A DNA stretch of 64,000 nt from Nonomuraea sp. SYSU D8015 (GCF_008065375.1 NZ_VJYI01000002.1:558001-622000); one strand, 5' to 3'; counted from the stretch's first letter, positions 25,524-33,878 are shown. Numbers and translations: made by a program. Notes: generated from the sequence alone by a model not told the origin.

Positions 25524-26096
25524 TTACACGGTTTCGCGCAGCCAATTTTGGAGCAGGGTGTGGCCGTGCTCGGACAGCACGGACTCGGGGTGGAACTGGA
25601 TGCCCTCGATGGGCGCCCGGCGGTGGCGCAGCCCCATGATGACGCCCTCCGCGGTGCGCGCGGTCACGTCGAGCACGTCGGGCACGGTCTCGGGCAGCAC
25701 GGCGAGCGAGTGGTAGCGGGTCATGCGCACCGGCGAGGGCAGCGACTCGAACACGCCCCTGCCGTCGTGTGAGATGTCGCTGGTGCGGCCGTGGAAGAGC
25801 TCGGGCGCGCGGGACACGGTGGCGCCGAAGGCGACGGCTATGGCCTGGTGACCGAGGCAGACGCCGAGCAGCGGCTGCTCGCGCGCTGCCGCGTGGCGCA
25901 CGAGGGGGACGCTGACGCCGGCCGCCTCGGGGGCGCCCGGACCGGGGCTGATGAGCACGCCGTCGAAGCCGTCGGCGTCGCTGACGCGTACGTCGTCGCG
26001 TGGCCGCACGTCGCAGTCGGCGCCCAGCTCCCGCAGGTACTGCACGATCGTGTGGACGAAGCTGTCGTGGTTGTCCACGACCAGCACGCGGCTCAT
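25524..26096 (-). CDS. pabA: glutamine amidotransferase subunit of anthranilate/aminodeoxychorismate synthase
   Basis: 190-residue class I glutamine amidotransferase (TrpG/PabA family) that supplies ammonia to a chorismate-converting partner. The catalytic triad is present: Cys in LLGVCLGHQAIA (about residue 80), His and Glu in QFHPESVLSEHG. The oxyanion segment SPGPGAPEAAG is also seen. In actinobacteria this gene is regularly found between crgA and pknB, without its synthase partner. TrpG and PabA cannot be told apart by sequence alone. Start overlaps the stop of a small upstream gene (26093-26096). Confidence 0.92.
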   Translation of the reverse strand: MSRVLVVDNHDSFVHTIVQYLRELGADCDVRPRDDVRVSDADGFDGVLISPGPGAPEAAGVSVPLVRHAAAREQPLLGVCLGHQAIAVAFGATVSRAPELFHGRTSDISHDGRGVFESLPSPVRMTRYHSLAVLPETVPDVLDVTARTAEGVIMGLRHRRAPIEGIQFHPESVLSEHGHTLLQNWLRETV

Positions 26097-26299
26097 TTCG
26101 TTACGGTCACCTCGTCGAGCGTCACCAAGGGCTCCAACACCGGAAAGACGACATTCCAGATTACGTCCACCTCGGCGAGGACCAGGACGATCGTCGCAGG
26201 CACCGGGGTACGCGCGGCGCCGGCCGACTCCCAGGCCCGGAGCGCAGTCCCCATTCGATCAGGGCGTTCGGGGCACGGCGAGAGGTCCTGAATCGCCAT
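26093..26299 (-). CDS. small conserved-looking protein upstream of pabA
   Basis: 68-residue protein from ATG 26299 (MAIQDLSPCPERPDRMGTAL) ending LEPLVTLDEVTVTK; a GTG at 26329 would add ten residues. It has a hydrophobic stretch (VPATIVLVLAEVDVIWNVVF) and a 4-nt ATGA overlap with pabA, which supports real, coupled translation. I recognise no family. Many actinomycetes have a class E sortase gene at this site; this protein is far too short to be one. Confidence 0.5.
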   Translation of the reverse strand: MAIQDLSPCPERPDRMGTALRAWESAGAARTPVPATIVLVLAEVDVIWNVVFPVLEPLVTLDEVTVTK

Positions 26300-26399
26300 G
26301 ACGTGCGCGTGGCGACTATTCTGGACCACACTTCAATTAGGCTCGACAAAGAGCCTGCGGACGATCCGGATGCCCCAGGCCCTCAGCAGGAGTTACCCA

Positions 26400-26645
26400 G
26401 TGCCCAAGTCCAAGGCTCGCAAGAAGGCGGTCTACACGCCGCCGCAGAGGTCTCAGCAGGTCAAGGTCAGCCCGCGCTGGCTGGCCCCCACGATGGTCAT
26501 GGCGTGGATCATCGGCATTCTGTGGATCGCGGTCTACTACGTCGCGCCGCAAACCCCCTTCATCGGCGACCTCCAGAACTGGAACCTGCTGATCGGGTTT
26601 GTTTTCATCATCTTCGGTGTGGTGCTTTCCACCCGCTGGCGTTAG
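26400..26645 (+). CDS. crgA: cell division protein CrgA
   Basis: 81-residue CrgA: basic N-terminus (MPKSKARKKAVYTPP), SPRWLAPTMVMAWIIGILWI as first membrane span, then VAPQTPFIGDLQNWNLLIGF leading into the second span and a TRWR end. CrgA recruits PbpA/FtsI-type proteins to the divisome and restrains FtsZ ring formation in sporulating actinomycetes. GTG 26400 follows AGGAG at 8-nt spacing. Its place beside pabA and pknB is the standard actinobacterial order. Confidence 0.95.
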   Translation: MPKSKARKKAVYTPPQRSQQVKVSPRWLAPTMVMAWIIGILWIAVYYVAPQTPFIGDLQNWNLLIGFVFIIFGVVLSTRWR

Positions 26646-26683
26646 GTCTTTCCACAGCCTTTTCCACACCCTGTGGGCGCGCC

Positions 26684-27550
26684 TCAGGCGCCGGCCAGGA
26701 TGGCCGACGCCCGCACCACCACGAGCACGGCCAGCAGCGCCAGCGCTCCCACGATCGCCAGGACCTGCCACAGGGTCCGGTTGTTCTTGGGGGCGTAGGC
26801 CATGGCCGCCGCCAGCACGGACCCGGTGATGAGCCCGCCGATGTGACCGGTCCAGCTGATGCCTGAGACCAGGAACGTGATCACCAGGTTGATCGCGATG
26901 AGCACGGCGATGCCCCGGACGTCCATGTTGAGTCGACGGCCGACCACGAACACCGCACCGAACAGGCCGAAGATGGCCCCGGACGCGCCCACCGTGGGCT
27001 GGTTGAGCGGGTCGAGCCAGAGGCCGAGCGTCGAGCCGCCGAGCGCGCTGATCACGTAGAGGGCCACGTAACGCACATGGCCGAAGGCGCGCTCCAGGTA
27101 GGGGCCGACGACGTAGAGCGCCCAGGAGTTGAACAGGATGTGGAAGACGCCGCCGTGCACGAACGCTGCGGTGATCAGCCGGTAGTACTCGTCGAGGTGG
27201 GCCACGCCGTTGGGCCACATGGCCAGCTGCAGCGTGACGTCGTTGCCCAGAAGGTATTGAGCGCCGAAGATCAGGACGTTGGCGACCAGGATGGTGTAGG
27301 TCACGAACGGCGTGCGGACGACACCGCCGCCGAAAGTGGACTTGGCCTGGCGGATGCCGCGGTTGCCCTCGGCCACGCACTCGGGGCACTGGAAGCCGAC
27401 CGCGGCGTCACGCATGCAGTCGGGGCAGATGGGCCGCTCGCAGCGCTGGCAGCGGACCCAGGTTTCCTTGTCGGGATGCCGGTAGCACGTGGGCACAGCC
27501 TCAGCCGGCTGCTCCGGCTGAGGGGGCGGGCTGGGCGGCTGGCTGGTCAT
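26684..27550 (-). CDS. rhomboid-family intramembrane serine protease with zinc-finger N-terminus
   Basis: 288-residue membrane protease. The cytosolic N-terminus has a B-box-like Cys/His cluster (CYRHPDKETWVRCQRC, CPDCM, CPEC). Six or seven membrane spans follow; catalytic Ser lies in GASGAIFGLFG and catalytic His in SWTGHIGGLITG, with HILFNSWALYVVG in loop 1/span 2. It cleaves membrane-bound substrates inside the bilayer; none is known here. ATG 27550 starts MTSQPPSPPP; the upstream extension is low-complexity and non-coding. Confidence 0.93.
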   Translation of the reverse strand: MTSQPPSPPPQPEQPAEAVPTCYRHPDKETWVRCQRCERPICPDCMRDAAVGFQCPECVAEGNRGIRQAKSTFGGGVVRTPFVTYTILVANVLIFGAQYLLGNDVTLQLAMWPNGVAHLDEYYRLITAAFVHGGVFHILFNSWALYVVGPYLERAFGHVRYVALYVISALGGSTLGLWLDPLNQPTVGASGAIFGLFGAVFVVGRRLNMDVRGIAVLIAINLVITFLVSGISWTGHIGGLITGSVLAAAMAYAPKNNRTLWQVLAIVGALALLAVLVVVRASAILAGA

Positions 27551-27894
27551 GACCGAAAGCCTATGGCTTGTGCGGGCGTGCCGCGTGCCCGCGCGCCCCG
27601 CCCCCGCCGTACGGCCGTCACCCCGCCCCGGACCGCCTGCCACCCCGCCCCCGACCGCCTGCCGCCCCGGCCCACGCGCGCCGTGGAAGGCACGTCCGCA
27701 CCACACCTTAGGCACGTCCGCATTCCACGTGAGCGCGCCCCACGATGCGTCTGGAGACGCGCCACCGGCGCGTCGACGCCACGGGGCACCGCGCGAGGGG
27801 CGGATTGCGTGGGAGGCACGTCCGCGGCGCGTCGTGGGCCGGGTCAGCGGCGAGCGCCGGTCGGGACGTGCCCGTCCCCCCTCAGCGTCCTGGG
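27551..27894. other. gene-free stretch with short tandem and spaced repeats
   Basis: About 340 nt without a convincing gene. A 22-bp tandem repeat (27619-27640 and 27641-27662, CACCCCGCCCCGGACCGCC in the first copy) is followed by three copies of GGCACGTCCGC at 27689, 27711 and 27815, the first two 22 nt apart. Function unknown. Confidence 0.5.
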
Positions 27895-28431
27895 TCAGGC
27901 CTGGACGCGGTCGATGGTGACCGACTCCAGGATGACGTCCTCCACCGGACGGTCACGGCGGTCGGTGCGGGTCTTGGCGATGGCGTCGACGACGTCCTGC
28001 CCCTCGATCACCTCACCGAAGATCGTGTGCTTGCCGTTGAGATGCGGCGTTGGCACGACCGTGATGAAGAACTGCGAGCCGTTGGTGCCCTTGCCGAAGC
28101 GGATGCCCGCGTTGGCCATGGCCAGCAGGTACGGCCGGTTGAACCAGAGGTCGGGGTGGATCTCGTCGTCGAACTCGTAACCGGGACCGCCGATGCCCTG
28201 CCCCAGCGGGTCCCCGCCCTGGATCATGAAACCGGAGATCACCCGGTGGAAGATCGTGCCGTCGTAGTAGCGGGCGGTGCTCTTCTCACCGGTGCCTGGG
28301 TGCGTCCATTCGCGCGAGCCTTCTGCCAGCTCGACGAAGTTCCGTACCGTCTTCGGGGCCTTGGTAGGGAAGAGTTCCACCTTGATATTGCCGCGATTGG
28401 TCTGCAGGTTAGCGATCAGCTTCTCAGCCAC
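27895..28431 (-). CDS. ppiA: cyclophilin-type peptidyl-prolyl cis-trans isomerase
   Basis: 178-residue cytosolic cyclophilin that speeds proline isomerisation during folding. Signature residues are seen: FHRVISGFMIQGGDP (catalytic Arg and Phe), NGSQFFITVVPTPHLNGKHTIFGEV. There is no signal peptide. GTG 28431 follows GAGGGGGGCAG; the longer upstream reading has no ribosome site. Its neighbourhood (crgA, rhomboid, ppi) is conserved in actinomycetes. Confidence 0.95.
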   Translation of the reverse strand: MAEKLIANLQTNRGNIKVELFPTKAPKTVRNFVELAEGSREWTHPGTGEKSTARYYDGTIFHRVISGFMIQGGDPLGQGIGGPGYEFDDEIHPDLWFNRPYLLAMANAGIRFGKGTNGSQFFITVVPTPHLNGKHTIFGEVIEGQDVVDAIAKTRTDRRDRPVEDVILESVTIDRVQA

Positions 28432-28589
28432 GAGACAGCTGCCCCCCTCTATGCGCAGGGTTGGTTTTGTGGTGTTTTGAGGACTATGGCCGTTCGGCCT
28501 CCAGAGCCATCCTCCCATGGACGGCCATGATTGAGCCGCCTTGTCCAGGGAAGGTCAGGCTCGGGGCCCCAACGACAGGGGAGGTTGTC

Positions 28590-29090
28590 GTGTCCCTGAC
28601 AATGAAGAGACGCCGCGTGGCCATAGCAACACCTGCCACGTGGATGGGCCGTGTGAAGGCCCAGGCCGTGCGAACCGGCTACCGCATGGCACCTGTGGCG
28701 GACCAGGCCAGAATGGCCGCCGCCCAGCGCATCGAAGACGCCCGCTACTGGGCGGCGCCGCGGCTCGAGTCCGCGGCGCACGGCTTCGAGGACCAGGTCG
28801 CTCCCAGGGTCAGCTCGGCGCTGACCAGGGCGGCCAGGAAGATCGACCCGACACCGTCGCGGTCGACGCGGTGGCCGATGTTCATCCTCATGACCGGCCT
28901 CGCGGTGGGGGCGATCGGCTACATGGCCTACCGCCGCAATGCTCAGCAGTGGACCGAGCACATGAAAGATTCCGCTTCGGATGCCTCACGATGGGTCAAC
29001 GAGAAGGCGGAAAGGACCGCCGAGTCCGCAGACCGGATCGCGGCCAATGTGTCTGAGAAGGCGGACGAGACATCACGCAAGATGTCCTGA
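28590..29090 (+). CDS. DUF5324-like membrane protein
   Basis: 166-residue basic protein with one membrane span (about 112-130, WPMFILMTGLAVGAIGYMAY) and a charged, Ala-rich, probably coiled-coil C-terminus (SASDASRWVNEKAERTAESA). The order next to cyclophilin and the overall pattern fit the DUF5324 family of actinomycetes (recalled, not searched). GTG 28590 sits 5 nt after GGGGAGG. Function unknown. Confidence 0.72.
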   Translation: MSLTMKRRRVAIATPATWMGRVKAQAVRTGYRMAPVADQARMAAAQRIEDARYWAAPRLESAAHGFEDQVAPRVSSALTRAARKIDPTPSRSTRWPMFILMTGLAVGAIGYMAYRRNAQQWTEHMKDSASDASRWVNEKAERTAESADRIAANVSEKADETSRKMS

Positions 29091-29097
29091 TCTCGCC

Positions 29098-29135
29098 GAG
29101 AAGCGCGCCCTCGACCGTAAGGGGGCGCGCTTCTC
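29098..29135 (+). terminator. strong hairpin terminator
   Basis: GAGAAGCGCGCCC (29098-29110) and GGGCGCGCTTCTC (29123-29135) form a perfect 13-bp stem directly after the DUF5324-like gene, followed by CTTGTT. Confidence 0.85.
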
Positions 29136-29159
29136 CTTGTTCCGGGGTTCCCAACTCCG

Positions 29160-29223
29160 GGTCCGGGCTCCGTTGTGCAGGGTCCGAGCCCCGGGTGTGC
29201 AGGATCCGGGCTCCGGTGTTCAG
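29160..29223. repeat. three-copy 21-22-bp tandem repeat
   Basis: Copies at 29160-29180, 29181-29202 and 29203-29223 share the pattern G(G/A)TCCG(G/A)GC(T/C)CCG...TG(T)TCAG/GCAG, and a decayed fourth follows to about 29250. It lies between a terminator and the next gene and is not coding in any sensible frame. Confidence 0.6.
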
Positions 29224-29315
29224 GGTCAGGGTTCCGATCCGGGTCCAGGTTCCGCGGCGCGTTGCCGCACACGGGGCCGTTTGACGCTTCACCAAGCGCT
29301 TGCTACAACCCGGAC

Positions 29316-30392
29316 ATGGCGCTGTCACCCCTCGACGACTACCCCGTCCACCAGACTGCCCAGGTCATGCGGCACGTGGCCACCTCCGACCGCAACTTCT
29401 ACGACCGCTACTACTTCAACTGCCACGCCGGCACCGACGAGCTCATGCTGATCGTCGGCCTCGGCCAGTACCCCAACCTGGGCGTCACCGACGCCTTCGC
29501 CTGCGTACGCCACCGCGACCTGCACCGCGTCGTCCGGGCCTCACGCGAGCTCGGCGTCGACCGGATGGACACCGGGATCGGCCCGTTCCGGGTGGAGGTC
29601 GTCGAAGGGCTCAAACGGCTCCGCGTGGTCCTGGAGCCGAACGAGCATGGCCTGTCCTTCGACCTGCTCTGGGAGGGCACGATCCCGGCGACGCTCGAAC
29701 CCCGCCACTTCCTGCGCTGGCAGGAGCGCGTGATGTTCGACTCGGTACGCCTGGCGCAGACCGGACGCTGGTCCGGGCACATCCGGATCGGCGAAGACGA
29801 TCTGGCGGTGACCCCCGACCGCTGGCTGGGGACGAGGGACCGCTCCTGGGGCATCAGACCGGTCGGCGAGCCAGAGCCGCCCGGCATCCAGGCCAAGAAC
29901 CCCGGGACGTTCTACTGGCTCTACACGCCGATGCGGTTCGAGGACCACGCCATCCTGTGCATCGTCCAGGAGGACGAGCGCGGCCGCCGGGTGCTGGAGG
30001 AGGCCGTACGCGTCTGGTCGGACGGGCGGGAGGAGGAGTATCTCGGCCGGCCGGACTACCGTCCCGTCTACGCCCCCGGCACCCGGGACGTCGTCCAGGC
30101 CACGATCACCTTCTCGCCGCCCGGCGGCAAGCCGTTCGACGTGCACTGCACCCCCCTCCTGCCGGTGCACCTCATGGTCGGCACCGGCTACGGGCTGGAA
30201 CCGGACTGGCGGCACGGTATGTACCAGGGTCCGGGGCCCGTGGTGCAGGGCGTGACGTACCGGCTGCCCGACGACGCGGGCCGGATGTGGGGCCTGGTCG
30301 ACGCCGTCGGGCGATTCGAGTACGACGGGCTGGTCGGGCACGGCCTCTTCGAATACTGGGCCCTGGGGCCGCACCCGTCCTTTAGCGACTGA
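29316..30392 (+). CDS. AttH/CrtC-like (hydroxyneurosporene synthase-type) protein of unknown function
   Basis: 358-residue soluble protein rich in beta-strand-like segments. The segment LGTRDRSWGIRPVGEPEPPG resembles the DRSWGVR signature of DUF7064/7065-type proteins related to CrtC/AttH lipocalin-like folds; FYWLYTPMRFEDHAILCIVQ and VWSDGREEEYLGRPDYRPVY follow the same pattern. These occur with lipid or terpenoid metabolism, but no neighbour here supports a pathway. ATG 29316 is chosen because the upstream frame runs through the tandem repeat. Family assignment is from memory. Confidence 0.7.
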   Translation: MALSPLDDYPVHQTAQVMRHVATSDRNFYDRYYFNCHAGTDELMLIVGLGQYPNLGVTDAFACVRHRDLHRVVRASRELGVDRMDTGIGPFRVEVVEGLKRLRVVLEPNEHGLSFDLLWEGTIPATLEPRHFLRWQERVMFDSVRLAQTGRWSGHIRIGEDDLAVTPDRWLGTRDRSWGIRPVGEPEPPGIQAKNPGTFYWLYTPMRFEDHAILCIVQEDERGRRVLEEAVRVWSDGREEEYLGRPDYRPVYAPGTRDVVQATITFSPPGGKPFDVHCTPLLPVHLMVGTGYGLEPDWRHGMYQGPGPVVQGVTYRLPDDAGRMWGLVDAVGRFEYDGLVGHGLFEYWALGPHPSFSD

Positions 30393-30833
30393 CTACTCGG
30401 ACTTCTTGCAGACGATCTTGACGGTCTTGGCGACGCCGTCCTCACCCGGCTTGACCCCGACCTGGGGGAGCGCTTCCGCGGGCAGGGCGGGCACGGCCTT
30501 CATGACATCGCCCTCAAGCTCGGCGGGCGGATCGACGGCCTCCACCTCGGCGGGTGGCGTGACTCCTTCCGGAGCCTTCTCCGCGGGGACGGCCCGGATC
30601 TTCACCGCCTCGTCCGGGTCGATCTTCTTCACCTTCCCGTCGGGGCCGACCACGATGCCCACCGGCTTGCCGGGCTCGCCCGCGGGCAGCTCGATGGTCT
30701 GGCCGTCGCTCGTCGTGCACGTCGCCTTGGCGCCCGCGGTGGAGGGTGGCTCGCTGGCCAGGGCGGACCCGGCCAGGCCGGTGAGTGCGAGCGCGCAGAC
30801 CGCGCCGAGCACCGCGAGACGTCGCTTGAACAT
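30393..30833 (-). CDS. secreted Pro/Ala/Val-rich protein
   Basis: 146-residue exported protein. A clear signal peptide (MFKRRLAVLGAVCALALTGL with likely cleavage after ALA at about residue 27) precedes a domain with Cys at about 39 and a C-terminal Cys (KIVCKKSE), which may form a disulfide, and a Pro/Glu/Ala-rich middle. ATG 30833 follows GAGGAGAATCC. It is divergent from the two-component system at 30958-32990 and is a likely target of that regulator. No known family recognised. Confidence 0.75.
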   Translation of the reverse strand: MFKRRLAVLGAVCALALTGLAGSALASEPPSTAGAKATCTTSDGQTIELPAGEPGKPVGIVVGPDGKVKKIDPDEAVKIRAVPAEKAPEGVTPPAEVEAVDPPAELEGDVMKAVPALPAEALPQVGVKPGEDGVAKTVKIVCKKSE

Positions 30834-30895
30834 GGATTCTCCTCACTGGGTTCGGTCGAACGCCCCAGAGACTGGCCCGCGGCACCTGAAAAGAT

Positions 30896-30923
30896 CCTGA
30901 AGAAACCCTAAATGATCTTCAGG
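30896..30923. promoter_or_regulatory. candidate response-regulator box between secreted protein and two-component genes
   Basis: CCTGAAGA (30896-30903) and TCTTCAGG (30916-30923) are perfect inverted arms 12 nt apart, with CCTAAA and TTTAGG as a second, interleaved inverted pair (30907-30912, 30930-30935). The position in the divergent promoter region suggests binding of the adjacent OmpR-type regulator. Confidence 0.45.
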
Positions 30924-30957
30924 TTGGCTTTAGGTGAGCTGAGGCACCCTGGACGGC

Positions 30958-31629
30958 GTGCGAGTGCTACTGGTGGAGGACGAGGAGCGGCTGGCCGACC
31001 TGATCAAGGGCGGGCTGGCGGGCGAGGGCTTCGCCGTGGACGTGGCCCACGACGGGCGCGACGGGTTGTGGATGGCCACCGAGAACACGTACGACGTGAT
31101 CGTCTTGGACGTGATGCTGCCCAGGATGAACGGGTACGCGATCTGTTCCCGGCTGCGCGAGGCGGGCAACTGGACGCCGATCATGATGCTCACGGCCAAG
31201 GACGGCATCTACGACGAGGCCGAGGCGCTCGACAACGGGGCCGACGACTACCTGGCCAAACCGTTCTCGTACGTGGTGCTGCTGGCCCGGCTGCGCGCGC
31301 TGGTGCGGCGCGGCGGGCGGGAGCGGCCGGTGACGATCACCGTGGGAGACCTGGTGATCGACCCGGCCGGGCTGCGGTGCCGCAGGGGCGAGGTGGAGAT
31401 CGCCTTGACGCCGAAGGAGTTCGCGGTGCTGCACGCGCTCGCGCGGCGGGCCGGCGAGGTGGTGTCCAAGAGCGAGTTACTGGCCCAGGCCTGGGACTTC
31501 TCCTACGACGGCGACCCGAACATCGTCGAGGTCTACATCAGCGCCCTGCGCCGCAAGATCGACGTGCCCTTCGGGCGTACGACGCTCATGACGGTCCGCG
31601 GCGCCGGCTACAGATTGGAGGCGGCGTGA
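30958..31629 (+). CDS. OmpR-family response regulator
   Basis: 223-residue response regulator. Receiver domain: acidic pair VEDEERL, phosphoacceptor Asp in VLDVMLPRMNGY (about residue 51), MLTAKD and the Lys of YLAKPFSY. The winged-helix output domain includes ALTPKEFAVLHALARRAGEVVSK and VEVYISALRRKI...TVRGAGYRL. GTG start at 30958. Its TGA overlaps the GTG of the kinase gene (GTGA at 31626-31629). Confidence 0.95.
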   Translation: MRVLLVEDEERLADLIKGGLAGEGFAVDVAHDGRDGLWMATENTYDVIVLDVMLPRMNGYAICSRLREAGNWTPIMMLTAKDGIYDEAEALDNGADDYLAKPFSYVVLLARLRALVRRGGRERPVTITVGDLVIDPAGLRCRRGEVEIALTPKEFAVLHALARRAGEVVSKSELLAQAWDFSYDGDPNIVEVYISALRRKIDVPFGRTTLMTVRGAGYRLEAA

Positions 31630-32990
31630 GGCTCGGGCTGTGGTGGGGGCGCATGGCCATGGGGTTGTCGTCCGTGCGACTGCGGGCGACCGCGGCGGCG
31701 ACGCTGGTCGTGGCGCTCGCCCTGGGCGTCGTCACCCTGTTGCTGGTGATCGTGCTGCGGGGGAGCCTCGTGGACAGCGCGGGCGCCGAGGCGGCCAGGA
31801 AGGCCGAGGCCGCGGTGCCGTACGCGGCGGCCATCGAGATCGCGCCGGGCGCCCCGCTGACCGTGCCCACGGAGAAGGTCCCGGCGCAGGCCGCGCCCAC
31901 GGACAAGATCCCGGCGCAGGCCGTGCCCAAGCAGCAGGGCGTGGTTCACCTGCAGGAGGGCACGGCGATCGCCGACCCCGACCTCGTGGTGACCGCCCAG
32001 CGAGGGGATGTGATCAAGGAGTGGGCCCAGCCCGGCGAGTACGCCGTGGCCGCCATGAACGTGGTCACCGCGACCGGCCCGGCCACGGTGTTCTCGAGGG
32101 TGTCGCTGGCGGGCGCGGAGCAGGCCCTGCGGACGTTGTACGGCGCGCTGCTGCCCGGCGTGCCGGCGGTGCTCCTCGTGGTGGCCACCATGACGTGGCT
32201 CTCGGTGGGCCGCGCGCTCGCGCCGGTGGCCGCGATCCGCGCCAAGGTCGCCCACATCACCGCCCGCGACCTGCACGAGCGCGTCCCCGTACCGGACTCG
32301 AAGGACGAGATCGCGGCGCTGGCCACCACCGTGAACGGCACACTCGACCGGCTGGAGACGGCCGTGGAGACGCACAAGAGGTTCGTCGCCGACGCGGCGC
32401 ACGAGCTGCGCAGCCCCATCGCCACCCTGCGCGCCCGGCTGGAGCTGGCCGAGCCCAGCGAGCTGACCAAGGAGGCCCTGGCCGACGTGGAGCGGCTGCA
32501 GTCCCTGGCGGCCGACCTGCTCATGCTGGCCAAGCTGGACGCGGGCGAGCCGCTGCGCACCGCCGAACTGGACCTCGGCCAGGTGGCGGCCGAGGAGTCC
32601 CTGCGGGCCAGGCGGCGGCCCGACGTGCGGGTGGAGTTGGACATCGAGCCCGACGTGGTGATGAAGGGCTCCCGGGGGCATCTCGACCGGCTGGTGACGA
32701 ACCTGACCGACAACGCGGTGCGGCACGCCGCCTCGACCGTGCGCGTCCGCGTGCGTGCCGAGGCGGACGAGGCCGTGCTGGAGGTGCTCGACGACGGCCC
32801 GGGGATCCCGTTCGAGCAGCGCGAGGCGGTCTTCGACCGCTTCACCAGACTGGACGAGGCACGTGCGAGGGACGCCGGCGGCGCGGGGCTGGGACTGTCG
32901 ATCGCGCGGGACATCGCGACCCTGCACGAGGGGACGCTCGTCTACGCGGGCGGTGGATTCGTTGCCAGATTTCCCTTGTGTCACACGTGA
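31626..32990 (+). CDS. sensor histidine kinase (HAMP-HisKA-HATPase)
   Basis: 454-residue membrane kinase, partner of the regulator upstream. Two membrane spans (about 20-42 and 173-193) enclose an extracellular sensor that contains a short internal duplication (VPTEKVPAQAAPTDKIPAQA). HAMP, then HisKA with His in DAAHELRSPIATLRA, N box NLTDNAVRHAAS, G1 DDGPGIPFEQREAVFDRF and G2 GGAGLGLSIARDIA. GTG 31626 overlaps the regulator stop. The secreted protein on the other side of the promoter may belong to this signalling unit. Confidence 0.95.
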   Translation: MRLGLWWGRMAMGLSSVRLRATAAATLVVALALGVVTLLLVIVLRGSLVDSAGAEAARKAEAAVPYAAAIEIAPGAPLTVPTEKVPAQAAPTDKIPAQAVPKQQGVVHLQEGTAIADPDLVVTAQRGDVIKEWAQPGEYAVAAMNVVTATGPATVFSRVSLAGAEQALRTLYGALLPGVPAVLLVVATMTWLSVGRALAPVAAIRAKVAHITARDLHERVPVPDSKDEIAALATTVNGTLDRLETAVETHKRFVADAAHELRSPIATLRARLELAEPSELTKEALADVERLQSLAADLLMLAKLDAGEPLRTAELDLGQVAAEESLRARRRPDVRVELDIEPDVVMKGSRGHLDRLVTNLTDNAVRHAASTVRVRVRAEADEAVLEVLDDGPGIPFEQREAVFDRFTRLDEARARDAGGAGLGLSIARDIATLHEGTLVYAGGGFVARFPLCHT

Positions 32991-33049
32991 ACGTGCTCGC
33001 GAACCCGGTCCCCTCCACCTGGGCTGTGGGGCCCGGACTGCCGCGTCGT

Positions 33050-33146
33050 CGGCGGACTGCTTGACCGGGAGGTAGCCGAAGGCGACGATCCGCTCGCCGT
33101 CCCTGGCCGCGAGCGTGCCCGCGGCCAGGTCGATCAGCGGATCCAT
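33050..33146 (-). pseudogene. possible remnant of an N-terminal gene fragment
   Basis: From ATG 33146 the minus strand reads MDPLIDLAAGTLAARDGERI followed by VAFGYLPVKQSADDAAV, which looks like genuine protein, then turns into Arg/Pro-rich text antisense to the kinase 3' end. It may be the 5' stub of a gene cut off by rearrangement (an acetyltransferase start is one possibility). Low certainty. Confidence 0.28.
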
Positions 33147-33156
33147 GACCGGGAAC

Positions 33157-33504
33157 CTAGGTGAGCCGCGCGGAGCACCCCAACTGCTTCGCGATGCGGG
33201 TGATGCCTTCGGCGAACCCCTGGCGGGTGCGCTCGCCATAGCCGATGAACAGCTGGTTGGCCAGCGCAACCGCCCAGTACGGACCCGCCACGCTGTAGAC
33301 GCGGTGCTCCACGCGCGCGCCCTCCGGGTGGCCGGTGACCGACCACTCGCCGCGATACCACCAGCCGCCCTGATAGGCCACGGTGCGGTCGCCGAGCTCC
33401 GTCTTCGTCACGTGCGCGGGCCGGTCTCCCACGAGGGCCTGCCAGACCTGCTCGACCGGTGCGGTCACCACGCCGGAGACCTCGGTGATGAGCCGCTTGG
33501 TCAT
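33157..33504 (-). CDS. SRPBCC (START/Bet v1-like) domain protein
   Basis: 115-residue single-domain SRPBCC protein: N-terminal ITEVSGVVTAPVEQVWQALV (the typical first strand and helix), YQGGWWYRGEWSVTGHPEG, and the long C-terminal helix EGITRIAKQLGC. These bind small hydrophobic ligands. Its ATG overlaps the stop of the SgcJ/EcaC-like gene by 4 nt, so the two form an operon. Confidence 0.85.
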   Translation of the reverse strand: MTKRLITEVSGVVTAPVEQVWQALVGDRPAHVTKTELGDRTVAYQGGWWYRGEWSVTGHPEGARVEHRVYSVAGPYWAVALANQLFIGYGERTRQGFAEGITRIAKQLGCSARLT

Positions 33505-33878
33505 GGCCTGCTCACCCTGGTGTTCTGGAAGGACGCGAAGCGCCAGCCCTCGGGTGTGCGCAGCGCGGTGAGCGTGACGATGGACGCGCGGCTCGGGTCC
33601 TGCTCACCGTCCACCGTCGAGCCCCCGGTGATGATCGCCAAGGCGACGTCGTCGGAGAGGCTCCTGATCTGCGGCTCCCCGTCGCCTCCCGCCAGCTTGA
33701 TCGAGGTCTTGAACAGGTCCCGGTGCACGTCCTCGATGGCCTGCCGGCCCTTCAGGTGCAGCCCGAAGAACGTGATGTAGTCGGCGTCCTCGGTGAACAG
33801 CCCGGCGTAGCCCGCGGCGTCGCCGGCGTTCCAGGTCTCCGCCAGGCGTGAAAGCAGGCGGACGATCTCTGTGGACAT
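33501..33878 (-). CDS. SgcJ/EcaC-family (SnoaL-like) protein
   Basis: 125-residue NTF2-like protein of the SgcJ/EcaC/DUF4440 type: RLAETWNAGDAAGYAGLFTEDADYITFFG is represented by the hallmark WNAGDAAGYAGLFTEDADY, then GRQAIEDVHRDLFKTS and the C-terminal strand GWRFASFQNTRV. Members are often small cyclase/isomerase-like or accessory proteins in secondary metabolism, but the role here is unknown. ATG 33878 follows AAGGGAGCTG. Coupled to the SRPBCC gene. Confidence 0.87.
   Translation of the reverse strand: MSTEIVRLLSRLAETWNAGDAAGYAGLFTEDADYITFFGLHLKGRQAIEDVHRDLFKTSIKLAGGDGEPQIRSLSDDVALAIITGGSTVDGEQDPSRASIVTLTALRTPEGWRFASFQNTRVSRP

Noticed and set aside
30912..31625. upstream extension of the histidine-kinase frame
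   Set aside because: It only reads through the response regulator in another frame; the GTGA overlap at 31626 marks the real start.
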